Shown: positions 28,501 to 41,913, numbered from the stretch's first letter. The stretch is DNA of 64,000 nt from Acridotheres tristis (GCA_037013685.1 CM072891.1:2598001-2662000); one strand, 5' to 3'. Translations and numbers: made by a program. The notes: generated by a model from the sequence alone, not told the origin.

Positions 28501-30956
28501 TATAATCTGTTCAGTCTATTCTCCACTTCACTGATTTCTGCCCTATTCTATTTCAATTAATGGTAGAGAGAAACAGGTAATTATACATGTAGGTTGGTTT
28601 TTTTGTAAAAAAACTTATAAAGCACATTCACAGAATTGTTTTGGAACAGAGATTTGGTCCAGAGAGATGTTTACCTCTCAGCTCAAGAAGTAATATTTCC
28701 ATAGGATCCTTTTCCTCATCTGGCCTGAGATACTCATGTCATGGAGGTGTTAATCACTGTGAATTATTCTGCAGCTTTCATCACATTTTAGATTCACTGC
28801 ATTCCGTGGTTATTTTATAAGCAAGCCCACCTTATTAGAAAGACCCATCATGTTCTCATACCATTCAGGTTCCTTTTCCAAGCAGACAGTAGTTGCTAAA
28901 AAAAGGAAACTGGACAGTTTGAAGAACCTGACTTAAATAGCAGTGTTAAATGTCATATAGTGATTGAGCAACCAAAATACAGGTAAGAATGATGGGGAAC
29001 AAATTAGGGTGATTGCAGAGGCTAAATACAATTGATATTGTTACCAAATATCACTGGAAGATGCTCTGTCAGGACAGCAGTCTGCTCTGAATTTGCACAT
29101 TTGTTTCACACGGACAAGCCAGAAATATTCGCTTCATGGGTCGGGAGTGCAAATGTAGCAGCACTGATCACACACCTGTCTTTGTGTTCAATAGCCACTA
29201 AATTACCGAGAAAGTGACAAAAGGTGGTGAGTATTTTACATTGTCTTTGCTAAGTCTCAAGCAATAATAGCAAAGCTGGTCGTTGAAATTAACCTTGCAT
29301 GAACTGTTCAATAACCTTAGTTAAGTGGGAAAATAAATTAGAACAGATTAGGTACAAAGTTTTAATTTTCAAAGGCAAATTTCTAAATTAAGCAAACTAG
29401 TCAAAGGAATTACTTATGCTGAAGAGGATTTTTTGCCAGTAGAAAAAAGGCTGAAATTTCTTTCAAGCAGATTTGCAAAAAGTGCCTAGAATTTCCATTC
29501 CAAACAAATAAAAAAAAAAAACTTTTAAGGAAATATTCTGTATTCAATGGAATGGTCACTTTGAAAAATGAAAGCTGATTTTCACACTTATTTAATAAAA
29601 AATGTTATTGCAGTTTTCTCAATTAATCAGTACAAATTTATATGTGCATACTTTTTTTTTCTTTTGTGGAAATAAAGATAGCAAGCTTAAAAAATCCATT
29701 CCTCACTAAAATGAAAACATTATTGGTGGTTAGAAAAAGCAGAACTGCAAAGCTGGTAAATGGTAATCCATACAAATAATTTTGCAGAAGCTAGAGGGCT
29801 GCAATTAGATGCATATCTCACTTTTCTCCTTGATATCAAGTTCTCATCAGGTGTCACCACACTACATATGGAGAATATTTTTGGAATTCCCAGTTCTTTC
29901 ACCTTCAAAATTTTTTGCATAATGATATTCACTTCTATTCATCTTGTTTTGCTCCGAAAAGCTGATGAATTACCCATTACTTTCATCTAAGCATCACTGG
30001 ATTGGATTCAAGTGTTTAAAGCCAATTAATGAAAAGAAATTCTCAAGGTTTCTTCTCGTCCAGAGTTTTAGGTAGTGATCAGACCCTCCTGACATAAAAC
30101 TGGCCTACATCTGACTGAGTTCTTGGTCCTAAATCATAACACCTTCAACACCATCAAATGCTGGCTCCATGCACAAGTGCCATAGCAAGTATGAAAAATT
30201 TCACCATGCATGAAAACGTCGCATGATTTTCAGGAAAATCATCATTTCTTACACAACCCAAAGGTCCTGCCAGTATTTTAGGTGCTGATAGCAGGACCTC
30301 CAGCTGCTGTCAGATTTTGAGCTGTTTGCAATCCCTGGCCGGAAGTGAGCAGACAATCCTCCACCGTGGCTAATCCTGCACTGGAAGCGCTGCCTGTCTC
30401 TCTGCCTTGCCCTTCCACGGATTTTCAGGCTTAATTCACTCTCATATCTTGCTTTATTTCTCTGGGATATTTGTCGAGTCATAAACACCTCTGTAGGCAT
30501 AACAGATGAAGCTGAAAGTGGAGAGAATTGATGCTATTTTGCTTTACATTTACTTCTTCTTTTTGTGCAGCACTGTAAGACAGAGGGTGAGAGAAAGATG
30601 TGTGAAATCCATTTAATTACAGGTTCTTACCTGGAATAAACTCATTCAAAGCAAGACTTTTTAAAAGAACAGTTTAACTTGCTAAACCACATTAAGGAAG
30701 TTTTTGGACTAATTAGCTAAAAATCTCTCTCAAACAGCTTTAGCTGCTTAGAAACACCAAGGGTAGTCTTTTGGCCTTTGTGCTTTATTATAGGAATGCC
30801 AGGTAGGAGAAGACTTTGAATTACATTGATGGGTTTTAGTGATAAATGATTTAGTGATGATGAGATTTAGGAATGTGGCTCATATATGAGCTACGAAGGT
30901 GAATGATAATGATCCTGGCAAAGCTGACTTACTTAACGACTTGGATGTGATATGTA

Positions 30957-30984
30957 TGATATATCACTTATGTGTGATATATCA
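30957..30984. repeat. Perfect 11-bp inverted repeat
   Basis: TGATATATCAC at 30957-30967 is followed by a 6-base spacer and its exact reverse complement GTGATATATCA at 30974-30984. Each arm itself contains the palindrome TGATATATCA. No gene is adjacent, so this is probably incidental to AT-rich sequence. Confidence 0.8.
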
Positions 30985-31988
30985 GTTTACAGAGTCAAAT
31001 AAATGCTTGAATAGCCTCCTAGTAATTAGGAACGAGGGTTCACCAACTACTAAGGACAGAGCACAAGATAGTACTTGAAAAAAAGCTGTATTTAAAGAAA
31101 TAAGAAACCTCTCACATTCAAGGAAGAAAACAAAATGATCAAGCCATAGAGGAGCAACTAAAATTGTAGCAACTAATTGCTACAATAAAACATCCCATTT
31201 AAGATTATTGTTATTTTTGTGATATAACATGCAATGCATTTTTCATGAAACTGTGGTTGAGGCCTCTTGTTTTACTGTGGCCATATAATAACATAATAAA
31301 AAGGATTTCAATTCACAATTTTCCCTTTTATAACGGTGTAGTCCTACAGAAATCTAAAGGTTAATGGAAAACCCACGGATCAGAGAGGACAGAGTTCCTA
31401 AGCTGCCCACAGTGGAATACAACAAAACCTGTGTTCAGTTAAACTGTGGCCATGGAAGCTTGGTAGGATTGCACTCAGCAGACACAAAGAGAGTGGTGTG
31501 GCAGAATAGCCAGGCTCACTGCAGCATCTGAGCAAAGCTGTGCAGCTGCAGCATGGAAACACTCCCAGTGAGTGACAGCAAAGTGTAGAGGGACTAGATG
31601 GCTCACAGAGGTGTAGAGATTTCCTCAAAGCAGTCACGTCCATGGAGCCACTAAACAAGTGGCTAAATTCAACATGTGTGATTTCACAAAATAACCCTTA
31701 AATAAAAGTGACTCAATTTTCTCTCTCTGTGATAACAAGACATTCTGCTGTGCCATGGGGCTGATCCACTCACTTTTCTTAACAAGTGTTTCTGTCATTA
31801 GCATTTAAAGTCACCTGAATGAAGTCAAAAGAAGCCTATGGCTAAGCAGCTGTCAAAGAACAGTGCACATGGAAGGCCTAGGATGTCTGTGCAATGAACA
31901 GGACTTTTTATAATGTTTCCTTTTGCAAGGATTGAAAGAATTACTTAAACACAGATGGAGTTAATACAACCTCACATCTCTACTATGA

Positions 31989-32022
31989 ACATATATATAT
32001 ACAAATATATGTATATATATAA
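31989..32022. repeat. AT microsatellite
   Basis: An interrupted run of alternating A and T (atatatatat, then a 'caaat' interruption, then 'atatgtatatatata') is visible. It is simple low-complexity DNA. Confidence 0.8.
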
Positions 32023-33013
32023 TGTGAGTTTAATGCTGAACTAGCAAGTTGACCAAAAATGTGACCAGAATAAATTTTAAAAGTTATCTCACTCATTTTG
32101 AGGTGTCAAACAGTTCTGCAGTTCATATTGATGCAAAGCTGTAACAATTGCACAATAGAATAACCTGAATTAATTTTTATGACATTACATAGTTGTAAAA
32201 ACAGTGCCAGATTTAGTTGTCTGTCGACATAGTGAAAACGTGATTTCACACAGTATCTCAGTGAAGTTATTCCCTCTGTTCACAGGTGCCAAGTGTCCAG
32301 ACCACAATGGACAACCTATACTGCAAATGCTTCTGCACATTGTTTTTCATTTAGCTGTTTATGTCCTTGTATTTTCCACGTCTGTTGCACTTACTGCAAT
32401 GCCTTTGCAAGAGGGCAGGCAGTGAGCTGCTGTTTCCCAGTGCTCTCAGACCTGCCATCTGAAATAGAACATTGCAAAATTGTTCAAGTAGACGGTTGCT
32501 GGGATTCTAACAGAACATTTATGAGAGACATTTTATATGCTCTGAAATACTTTCTCCTGTGCCTGTCAACAGACATCAAGCTGAAAAATAGGGACAGAAT
32601 TACAAGCACAAGGGCTGAGATACACTCTATCATTTGAACTAACCAGATGAATAAAATGAATGAAGCCAGAAAAAAAGTCAAAAACAGGTCTAAACGTTCT
32701 TTCATGGTTTTAAGAAAGTGTAAATCAAAGATGGCTAAAGTTTCCCAGATTTTCAGGTTTTGCTACGTACTTTAAGTAACACTGTTTTCAATGTGAATAG
32801 AATCATGGAAACTACACTATGGATAAAAGGGTAGTTTATTTTGCCTTTTAAATGAAAACTTTAGATGCAAATTATCCTAAATTCTCAGAAACCCTTCTGC
32901 CTTTACAGAAATCATGGCATTCTTCCTGTTGATTTGGCCGTAGCACTTAATGTCTCAGTCCAAGAAAGAAACTTAGTGCATGCCTTTGAGGGATAGAAGC
33001 TGTTTTGTTAGCT

Positions 33014-33075
33014 GAGAAAGGGATCTAGGAGTGTTGACAGGTAGGGGATCTAAGAGCACAGAAGAATGAGCCAAA
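33014..33075 (+). mobile_element. Degraded CR1 ORF2 fragment, sense
   Basis: The block 'gagaaagggatctaggagtg' followed by 'ttgacagg' and 'aagaatgagcc' resembles the CR1 ORF2 region coding for the conserved 'KDLG(V)L...LSMSQ' segment. An intact antisense counterpart is seen in the copy at 18.6-19.5 kb. It is short and diverged, so the call is tentative. Confidence 0.4.
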
Positions 33076-34050
33076 ATATTTAAAGTCATTGTTTTATGTC
33101 TCAGATCATTTTCTCCACAGGGGACTCCTCAAGAATGAATTCTTTAACAATTGTCAAGCCAACTTTTACTCATGTTGTGAAATTCTTCCACTTAGTTGAG
33201 GAAAGAACTGACAAAAAGTAATTGACAACCCTTACAATATAAGCAGAATAAACCTTCCCTATTTTCACTTCCTCCTTAAAAACTCACTATTGTAGTTAAA
33301 TTCTTAAGCATTTTGAAAGCTGTTAGAGGATGTTGCACAGATACAGCTGCAACAAATTCCGATTTTCAATCATGCATTTCTGCTATAAGCTCTCAGAGAA
33401 TCATAGGAAAGATTCCAAAACCTGAATTTGTACCTGACAAAAGATTCTGATGTGATCCAAGCTCATCTGCACATCCATAAAAGAAGATAGAGAGATAACA
33501 GCAGGTGGGGAAACTCAAAATACACGCTTCCCTATTACTGCCACACTCATTACAGGAGCCATCAGCCCATAAAATACTCATCTCTACAAGACCAGAGAAA
33601 TGCAAGAGTACAAAAGCAAGGATATGGGACCCAAATTAAAGATTCAAATGAAGGATTGCTCTGTCCAGGCTTCTCTCAGAGCAGCCCTAGTAGAGCCTCA
33701 ACACCAAAGTCTGGATATTAAGCTCACCAACATGAGTTATGACTACAGCACTATTTGATAGTTTTACCCTAGCTGAGACGGGCAAATGTGCCTAAGGATA
33801 TGGGACATATCATGGGATGCAAGAGAAGTTCATTTCAAGATCTTCTCTGGGATGTTTAGGGGACAAGGCAAAGGTGGGGAACAGAAGTTATCTACACAAT
33901 TTTGGGAGGAACAAGTGTGAGGATAAGAAGAGACAAAGAGACCAGTCAGGCACAGTTTTCTCCTTGGTATGCTTCTCTGGCCAGAGCTGTACCTGACAAG
34001 CTCAGCCTGTCTTACCTTTCAAAATTTCTCTCTATGAGGGACCCTCTACT
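33076..34050. other. Intergenic DNA, nothing recognised
   Basis: No gene or clear repeat is visible between the CR1 relic and the tandem duplication that starts near 34052. Confidence 0.55.
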
Positions 34051-34051
34051 G

Positions 34052-34312
34052 AGTGTGTCTGTACCAGGGTCTGGGTCCCAGCAATTGCAGTCAAACCATG
34101 ACTCAGGAATTCCATGTGCCTGTGTGGAAGCAACTGGGGAGATTCAAGTGGCTGAAGGCCAGTGGCAGTTTTAGGTATGTGTGTCTGTGTGTCTGTGTGT
34201 GAGTGCAGGGTCTGCACCAGCAGCTGCAGTGAGGCTGCAGCCTCAGGGGCTCCTATGTCCAGGTGACAGCAACTGGGGAGACTGGGATCTAGTGGCAAGT
34301 TGTACATGTATA
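34052..34312. repeat. 139-bp imperfect tandem duplication, GT-rich junction
   Basis: Two homologous blocks lie head to tail. Shared words occur in the same order: 'gagtg' then 'tctg(t/c)accag', 'ctcagg', 'atgt(g)cc', the identical 'gcaactggggaga' at 34130-34142 and 34269-34281, then 'agtggca' and a 'gtat' end. The offset is 139 bases. The two copies are separated by a TGTGTCTG-type run at 34176-34202. The second copy runs into (TA)n(CA)n at about 34308-34333. This looks like a minisatellite-type or transposon-derived repeat. Open frames crossing it are chance products. Confidence 0.75.
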
Positions 34313-34334
34313 ATATATATATATACACACACAT
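34308..34334. repeat. Compound (TA)n(CA)n microsatellite
   Basis: A run of alternating TA passes directly into CACACACA at the right edge of the 139-bp duplication. Confidence 0.8.
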
Positions 34335-36747
34335 ATGTATTTTCACTGGGGTATCTCCATCCCACACAACAGATGGATGTGGGATGAGCACCATGTGAGG
34401 GTTCTGTGTCTGATCTGTGTAGCCAGCCACGTTTATGTGTGAAGTTCATGTGTGTGCACTCTGTGCATGTGCATCCTGAGAATATGTGTACTACTGGTTG
34501 GACCTGGGCCATGAAGCCTACCCATTTCAGGGCTATCAGATCTAGCAAAGTATAAATTCACCACACAATATGTTAAATATATTTTAGTGACTATCTTAAT
34601 TCATTGACCCAGTTCTCTAAACACTTTAAGTTAGTCTCTTCTGGCACTTGTTTGATTATTGTCTTAATAAATTCTGTTCTAAAAAACAGTTTAAAGTACT
34701 TCTAGAGTGTACAGCAAACTATATTTTTCTTCTTTGGAAGACTTTTAAATTTAAGGATATTTATCTATTTAAGTATTTTCATCTTCATCTTCAGTGTTGA
34801 ACTATCCTGGAGCTCTGAGTATGATGAGTATCAGAAGAAAATTTTCTAAAAAGTTTTTTAAAACTTTTATTTTTTTATTGAAAAACAGCACAGGGACAAA
34901 TACACATTATGCTCATCAGAAGTAAAAAAGGAAGTTCAGAGCTTTTACCTGTAGTAGGAATTTTTATAAATATAGGGGAACATTTTAGAAAATATTAACT
35001 TTATTGTTTTCCACTCTTCTGTCTAATTTGCATGTGACATTATGTTCTTTTCCAGACAAGTCTAAGGAGTTCTTCAGGGATTTTTATACATTGACAGGAC
35101 TATCCTCACATTTCCTTAGGTAGAATTTAATTTCAAATATACATTCATTGTGTAATGAGTCAGCATTTCTGGATGAATGTTAACATAAAGAATTTTACTG
35201 TATATATCTCTCAGCAACAGAGAAATTACAGCCTTAATTTCATTTTAAAACTTCTGTGTTTAATAATATATACTTTTTTTCACTATGGAGGGAATACATG
35301 AATTATCACGGCTTGCCTTGGACTCTTGATAATTCAGCTGTCTTGCACAAGAAAAATGCAAGATATTGTTCTGAAGGATGGTGAAAGAATCCCTAGACAA
35401 GTAAGAATTAGCAACTGCCAGGGTCTTTCAGTTGCTGAGCCCATTCCAGCCCCTGCAGAGGCACCAGCAGGCAGGAGAGACCAGCAAGTACAATCACGGA
35501 GCTCAGCACAGCTGCTGGGTCCAGGGGACGGTCACATATGCGAGGTGACAGCCGCCTCTGAGAAGTGAGGATGGGGTGAAGGCAAGGACAAGCACAGCTT
35601 TCCTTCCCACTCCTCCTTAGCAGCAGAAAACTGGCAAAGCCAGCTCTTCCTGTCCTCTCTCCCTCCCTCCCCCGTGGTTTTGCTTATGCTGCTGAGCAGG
35701 CTGGAGCCAGGCTTGTGTTCTTTAGTTCCTGGGAGGATATGAGCTGCTGTCCTGGGATAAAATTTGAGAACGCATGGCTGCTTGAATGAGAGTTTTGCCT
35801 CTTGGTAGATACTGTGTGAAGCAATGCTGGCCAAAACAAATTAGAGAGATTAGCAATTTTAATAGTTAAGCAAGTCATACAGTACCATCAAGACAGAGAC
35901 ACAACCAGTGGCACCTCGGGTGTTAACCACAATTAAATATTTTCATACAAGATTGCAGCAGCCTTGCAGAAGCTCTCACAGCCCCACAGTATCATTCATA
36001 GTCCAGCAGGGGACATTTCCAAGCAAAACTCCTGTTTGAACAGGACTGGTAGTCGAAACACAGTTCCATTTTTATATTTTTGTTTCAGAAGCTTTCACAT
36101 TTGCTAAGGAGACAGCATGGTCAAGGACCTCCTGACCATAATATTGGCAGGATTCCTTTCTCTCTCCTTTATTCAAAACAGAAGGTCATTGTAACAAACA
36201 TTCACAGGCTTTTCAGTACTGAAAGGAATCAAATATCCAATGCTGCAGAGTTCTTTGGCACATTGTATCGCTATAAACTCCAATACTGCAAAGTGTGAGG
36301 TGCTATTCCAATGGTGCCACAGATTCAATGTATCAAATTTGACACCTTTTCAATAAAATAGGCTAAATTTAGATAACCATATGCTCATGCTGACAAGCTA
36401 GCTTCTCCCTGATATGTGTTTTTTGTGAAAGAGCACAAGAGGGCCTCAAAGTTTAATTAGCCTAAAATTAATTCAAATTATTTTATTAATTTACAGTAGA
36501 AGGGTCAGGTTGTTGAGCAAAAAGCAGGAATGAATACTTTTACTTAATGCACGAGGATTCCGCTGCAAAAATTCCATTAATGTTAATAGGAGTCATGCTG
36601 CCAAATTCAAAAACCATGCTATAAATATTTTATCTGTCTATGCTCCTACTGCAGTCTAATAAAACTGGAACAATTAAAGCCCCTTCTCTCCTGACTGCCT
36701 GCTGAGCAAAGTTGAAGAGTACACACACATGAACAAAGTCCTGCTCT
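34335..36747. other. Intergenic DNA with a GC-richer block
   Basis: No gene is recognised. Bases 35400-35760 are clearly richer in G and C than the surroundings and contain a CTCC-rich pyrimidine stretch. The frames in this block show no domains or clean splice-bounded exons. The segment near 36450-36495 is a dense run of TTAATTA-type words. Confidence 0.5.
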
Positions 36748-37285
36748 TCAGTGGGGCAGCCTCACCTTGAGTCCTGTGTGCAGTTTTGGGCACCACAATA
36801 TACAGGAGAAATGAGGTTGTCAGAGGATGTACAAAGGAAGGCCACGAGGATGGGGAAGGCTCTGGAGGGGCAGCAGGGTGAGGAGTGGCTGAGATCCCTT
36901 GTTCTGTTCAGCCTGAGGAAAAAGACACTCAGGGGACACCTCATTGCAGTCTGCAGCTTCCTCGTGGGGGGAAGAGGAGGGGCAGGCACTGATCTCTGCT
37001 CCGGGGTGACCGGGAATAGGGACCACGGGAATGTCACGAAACTGAGGGAGTGTTTAGGTGGGAATATCAGGAAAAGGTTCTTCACCCAGAGGGTGGATGG
37101 GCACTGGAACATCTCCCCAGGGCAGTGGTCACAGCACCAGCCTGGCAGAGCTCAAGAAGAATTTGAAAAGTGCTCTCAGGCACAGGCTGGGATTCTTGGG
37201 GTGTCCTGTGCGAGACCAAAGGCTGGACTTGATAAATCCCTTCCCACTCAGCATATTCTGTGACTCCAGGAAGTATTCTATCAAT
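36748..37285 (+). mobile_element. CR1 LINE 3' fragment, sense
   Basis: The segment carries the last part of CR1 ORF2 and the 3' UTR on the plus strand. It opens with 'gcagcctcaccttgagtcc' and 'tgtgcagttttgggcacc'. Then come 'gaaggccacgaggatgggga', 'ctgttcagcctgagg', 'aaggttcttcacccagaggg' and 'catattctgtgactcc' plus 'attctat', the terminal ATTCTRTG-type octamers. The 170-codon open frame at 36751-37263 is the remnant of the ORF2 C-terminus running into former untranslated sequence and is not a host gene. The copy is 5'-truncated. Confidence 0.92.
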
Positions 37286-40200
37286 AAACATGTATTAATA
37301 ATTCGTGCTTTAGCAACTTAAGATAGGCAAGCGTCACGGTTACCTTTCAATCTTTGCATCCTTTTAAGGGATTTTTAAACAACTACTTGAGAAACTAAAA
37401 ATGCAATGATTTATAAGAAATCTTTCTTATTAGTAACTGTCATTGGCTTTTTCTTAGTATGACTCCCAACAATATACAATGATAATCTATTAACTTATGT
37501 GTGATTAAGCCATAAAGACTGATTTAATTCAGTATATGCTATTTATAAGGTCAACACTCTAAAATCCACTTATTTTTTGATGTGTCTCATTGAGCGTTGT
37601 GATTCTCTTGATTGTTCATGCTCTGTAGTCCTATTGGTTTAAAGTAAGCTGAAATTTGAACTATAAATCACATAACTGAAGGCAGATGTTCAGTCTCCAC
37701 TAACATAAAAATTGCATGAATAAATGCAAGAGATATAATTTCTAAAAATGGAATCATAATTAAAGTGATCAATGAAAGCCTTACTTTTTACCAGTTTTTT
37801 TAAAACAAAACCCCCACAAACTAAATTAAACATAATTGGATGCCTTGTCCATATATTTTTTAAATTCTATATTTGCTGACACTTTAATAATTACAATACC
37901 TTAACATATGTGCAGAATCTGAGTTAATAATAGTAATCATAATCATAATCATAATCAAAGAAAACCAGAAAAATTACAGTTCCCAGTAGTTGTATGAGAC
38001 ACAATACAAACAATAACCAGAATATTAAACTGAAGACTACAGAAAGAAAATTTGCACTATGCAGAATTAAAAAAATAAAAAATAAAAAACCAAACCTCAA
38101 GTTGTGACATTAATGTAAACATGTTAATTTTTTTAAAAATGTGCTTCAACCTTTTGTTATAAACTGAGGAACTTCAAGAGTTTTATGAGGGAGAAATACA
38201 AAGAATTTCACTTTGGGGAAATTGGTACAAACATATAGCAGATGCAACAAATTATTTCCTTGGTCCTATAAACTATGTTTCCACTTGCATGTGAGAAAAT
38301 GATGGTAAAGACCTGAATGTGTTCTCTCCTGTTAATCTCATGAAATAAAAGTGCTTCGCCCAGCTGGGAACTGACTTGGTCCCACAGAAAATGAAGTCTT
38401 GTCATTAAATTCATGAAGAACCAGACCAGATTCTAAGTACTGAAACATATGCCTGTGTTCTCTTCATATGACCCAATTTTTTAATTCCCACTTCTATACT
38501 TGCACACCAAACAAAAGCTCATGACCTGTTTTGCTGAAGGAGCAAGGTGAAAGAGTTATATTCAAACAAAATAAAGCCAAAAGGAGGCAGGCACAATGCC
38601 CACCTGATCCAAGCTCTTGCCCTGAAAAAAATGTATTCTTTTGCAAATGCAGGAAAAGGATTATTCCTCACATTTAACATTTCATGTACATCTTTTCCTA
38701 TGGTTCTCTACACAGCAGTAGGTTTGTCCTACACTAGTAGGTATAATGCAAAAAAAGCATTGCACCCACTCTGAAGAGTCTAAGTGTTTCTGACTTCTTT
38801 AGTGTAAAATAAAGTAAAATCCATCTAACCATTTCTGTGATTCATTAATGTCAGTTGATCTCTTTGTTCTTCAGTTTTCCCTTGAAAAAACTGAAAACCC
38901 TTACATTTCTTCAAAGTCAGAGTTCTCTAAAACTAAACTTTTTATGGGATCAGTGAATTCGGCTTCCCCATGTAAAAATGCTACATGTAAAAAGGTAGCT
39001 ATTTTCATTATGAAAAAAAATCTCATTAAAAAATATTTTAATAGACTCTCAGTGTATCTTATACATATCTGGTGGAATGGTTAATAACCCCTATATAGAT
39101 AATTCTTGAAATTCGCACAGGTGTGGAAAGCACAACATCAAATCTATATAAAAATGAAATAATGTCATTATTTTGCATAAATTTTAAAATCCCATGAAAC
39201 TAATAGTTTATTAGATTCTATTGCAATTTTCAATAGGAGCTTAGTGAACATAGCATTTATGTTTGCACTTATCATGACACATAATGTTGTCCACCAGTGC
39301 AAAACAATGTAAACAATGAACAAAACAAACATTAACTCAATTTTCATTTTTAATGTCTGATCCTTACAGAGATGTAAATGGTGAGACAAATTTATTTCAT
39401 CGAGTCAGGAGCAAGAGCCTAAGTAGCCAGTAATGTGCCCTTCAGCTTCATGTTCACTCAGTTCTGTTCAGTTAACACACTTTTCCATTGCTGTGACAAT
39501 TTTAAAGCATTTATTCTGTAAATGAACAGTCAGCTCTCATGCAAACAGTCCATTAGCATTAATCATATGATTCTCACATATTGACAAAAAAAAGTGTTTG
39601 CTCTATTTCTCTTGTCCATGACAAATGAGTAGTTGGTAAGAAATGAAAAATAGCAATTTAAAAGGAAGATTAGAATTACTGATCTCTTGACACATTTCAT
39701 CTCTCATCTGAAATACGAAAAGCCATATTCCAAGTATGGTGGATGATGTTTCTGTTGATCAAAATATAAGTCTTTGCCTACTTTATCCCTGATCCTGTTA
39801 CATAAATCAGTATTTGCATTTCCTGATATTCTTCTCTTTGGACGAATCTGAAGAATCCCAACTTAGTGGAGTACAAATGTGTAACTACATAAAGAATATT
39901 AAATTAACTGAATCATTTGCATTGACTAATATAAACAGACGCTTTCTAAATATTACCTTAGAATTTTAAGGTATTAAAATCTTATCGCTTTCAAGACATG
40001 CACCTTCACTAGAGCTTGACTGAAAACTGCTATGCAGCCACTGGAAAAAAACTTGCATTAGGGCTTCTGCCTAACAGGAAATTATACTGAACCTGAACCA
40101 AAGCCCAATGAAGTATGAGTTTTGTTTTTTCAACTTTAATTTACACTGGATCGATCGCTTTGAACACAATCTCTCATTTCTTCAACGTTAAAGGAGTGCT

Positions 40201-41460
40201 TATGACTGTCAAAGAATATTTTTCCTTTCAATATCCATTCAAAATGAGATTTTGAAAAGCATCCCAGGACTCTGCAAAATGAAAATCAGACTTGGGTTTG
40301 TGTGTCAAATAATAATCTTCAGAAGTTTTTATTTCGCAGATGGAGATTTTAGCTGCCATGTTGTCCTTCTAAAAATAACATGCAGTTTTCCAGTGAGCAT
40401 GCAGTCAACTAGCAATATCAGTGTGCGTTTTTATCACAAAGAATTTGAGAAATCCATCTTTAAAGGTTTCTATAACCAAATCAGGAAAACTCTTAAATTT
40501 ATACATAAGGAAAAATATCTTTAAAATCTCTAGAAACATGACACATCTCAAAGTCGTTTAATGCTTCACAGTGGAAGAAAAAAGACAACCGATGAATGGA
40601 TAGACTATCTAAGAATTAATCAACATTTTTTTAAAGTGACAATGCTGGCAAAAGACAAGAATGGAATGTTAAGGTATTTGTTGTAAGCCAAGAGGAAAAG
40701 ATTTATATGCATCATTTCCAAGCCAATATATAATAAAATCCATTGTCAGGCTTGACATAAAATACAATCAAAAGGCCATTTGTGACTCTGAGCCCGTGTC
40801 TCCTTCTTATGTTATAAAGTACCCCCAAATTTTCCAGCACCATTTTGGCCCTTTTCTTTAAAGGGCAGATACTATTTAGTTAGAAATGCACTTGTATGTA
40901 TTTTAGTCCTGATCCAACTCCTACTGTTGCCAGAGAAATATTTTCTGTTGAATTCAGACGCAATTTTAAAAAATGTTAAAAAAAATCATTAAGTAAAATT
41001 GCTATTCTATTCTGTATTAAGATAATTGCTGTTAACAGAGATTCATTTGAGACTGCCTCAGTGGCTTACCAGTAAGTTGATGGGACATGTACAACGTATT
41101 TCTTAAACCAGCTGTAAGGCAGAAAAGCTGAGGTTACTATTTGGATTCCCTGACGAAAAGCTGCAATTGTTTCATTTATGGTTAAATGTATTCTGGCTAT
41201 TCCTAGAGTGACCTTGGCGGCCAACTGTGTTGCCCTTAGTGTCAGCAGAAAGAAGGCTGTTGGTGTCAGTGGGCTTTGGATCAGGCTTTAAAGACAGAAG
41301 AAGCTTCCTTAAGGAGGAAAACAGACATAAAAAACAGTCCTGATTTCCCAGGTTTTGTTGCTTAGAGTTTAGAATACCAACAAGACATTTTAAACCCTGA
41401 AGAATAATTGTCGTAAGTGAATTATTTTAACCCTGTAAGGTTTTTTACAATTGTATACAA
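37286..41460. other. AT-rich intergenic DNA downstream of GJD2
   Basis: I see no gene here. A hexanucleotide run lies at 37935-37956. The region lies 3' of GJD2, which is transcribed leftward, and it has no feature that proves transcription. Confidence 0.55.
37935..37956. repeat. (AATCAT)n hexanucleotide repeat
   Basis: Three full AATCAT units and a partial fourth occur in tandem. Confidence 0.85.
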
Positions 41461-41461
41461 G

Positions 41462-41532
41462 AATAAAGAACAAATCTCTCTGGCTTACAAAAAAAAAAGA
41501 AAAGAAAAGAAAAAAAAAAAGAAAAGAAAAGG
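41462..41532 (+). repeat. AATAAA followed by purine/poly(A) tract
   Basis: A canonical AATAAA (41462-41467) is followed 21 bases later by a CA dinucleotide and a run of A with interspersed G (41489-41532, AAAAG-type units). The spacing matches that of a cleaved, polyadenylated RNA. The tract may be the tail of a retroposed transcript on the plus strand or only an A-rich microsatellite. Read on the minus strand it is a long pyrimidine tract beyond the GJD2 3' end or in its 3' UTR. Confidence 0.5.
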
Positions 41533-41913
41533 CAAGTACTTTATTTATCAATAGCTGCTTTTAGCTGCTTTTTACACCATTGCAATGACTAAACACGTAG
41601 CATAAAATAAACAAAAGAGAGTATAAAATCATTTCACTCCAGCTGGTATCCCAAGACAACCTTTTGACTAAGTACAGAGTTAGATGTTTCAAGTATGGCA
41701 CTTATAGAAATAAGAGCAAAGATGATATATTCACAGTCAAATGCAATGAACTCCCTTCCTTTGGTATGTGTGTCATCATAGTTGATTGTAGGTAAATGCA
41801 TAACTCAGCTGGCATGAACCAGCTCCATCATATTCATGCACATATTAGGGAATCAATCAAAATGTACTGATATATTCTGCAGATCACAACTAATGCAAGA
41901 TGATTAAGGTCTC

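Larger units (their letters stand above)
19531..33013. other. Long AT-rich intergenic block, no gene seen
   Basis: No coding gene is supported. Open frames here are short (103 codons or fewer) and have no recognisable domains. Weak CR1-like words occur but not enough to call. A perfect 11-bp inverted repeat sits at 30957-30984. A patch of (AT)n/(TA)n lies near 31989-32022. The rest is plain AT-rich DNA. Confidence 0.55.

Noticed and set aside
36440..36500. Dense TAAT/ATTA words suggestive of a homeodomain cluster
   Set aside because: Such words are common in AT-rich DNA. Without conservation data the cluster is not evidence of an enhancer.
36751..37263. 170-codon open frame that could be read as a protein gene
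   Set aside because: This is the CR1 ORF2 end and 3' UTR, not a host gene.
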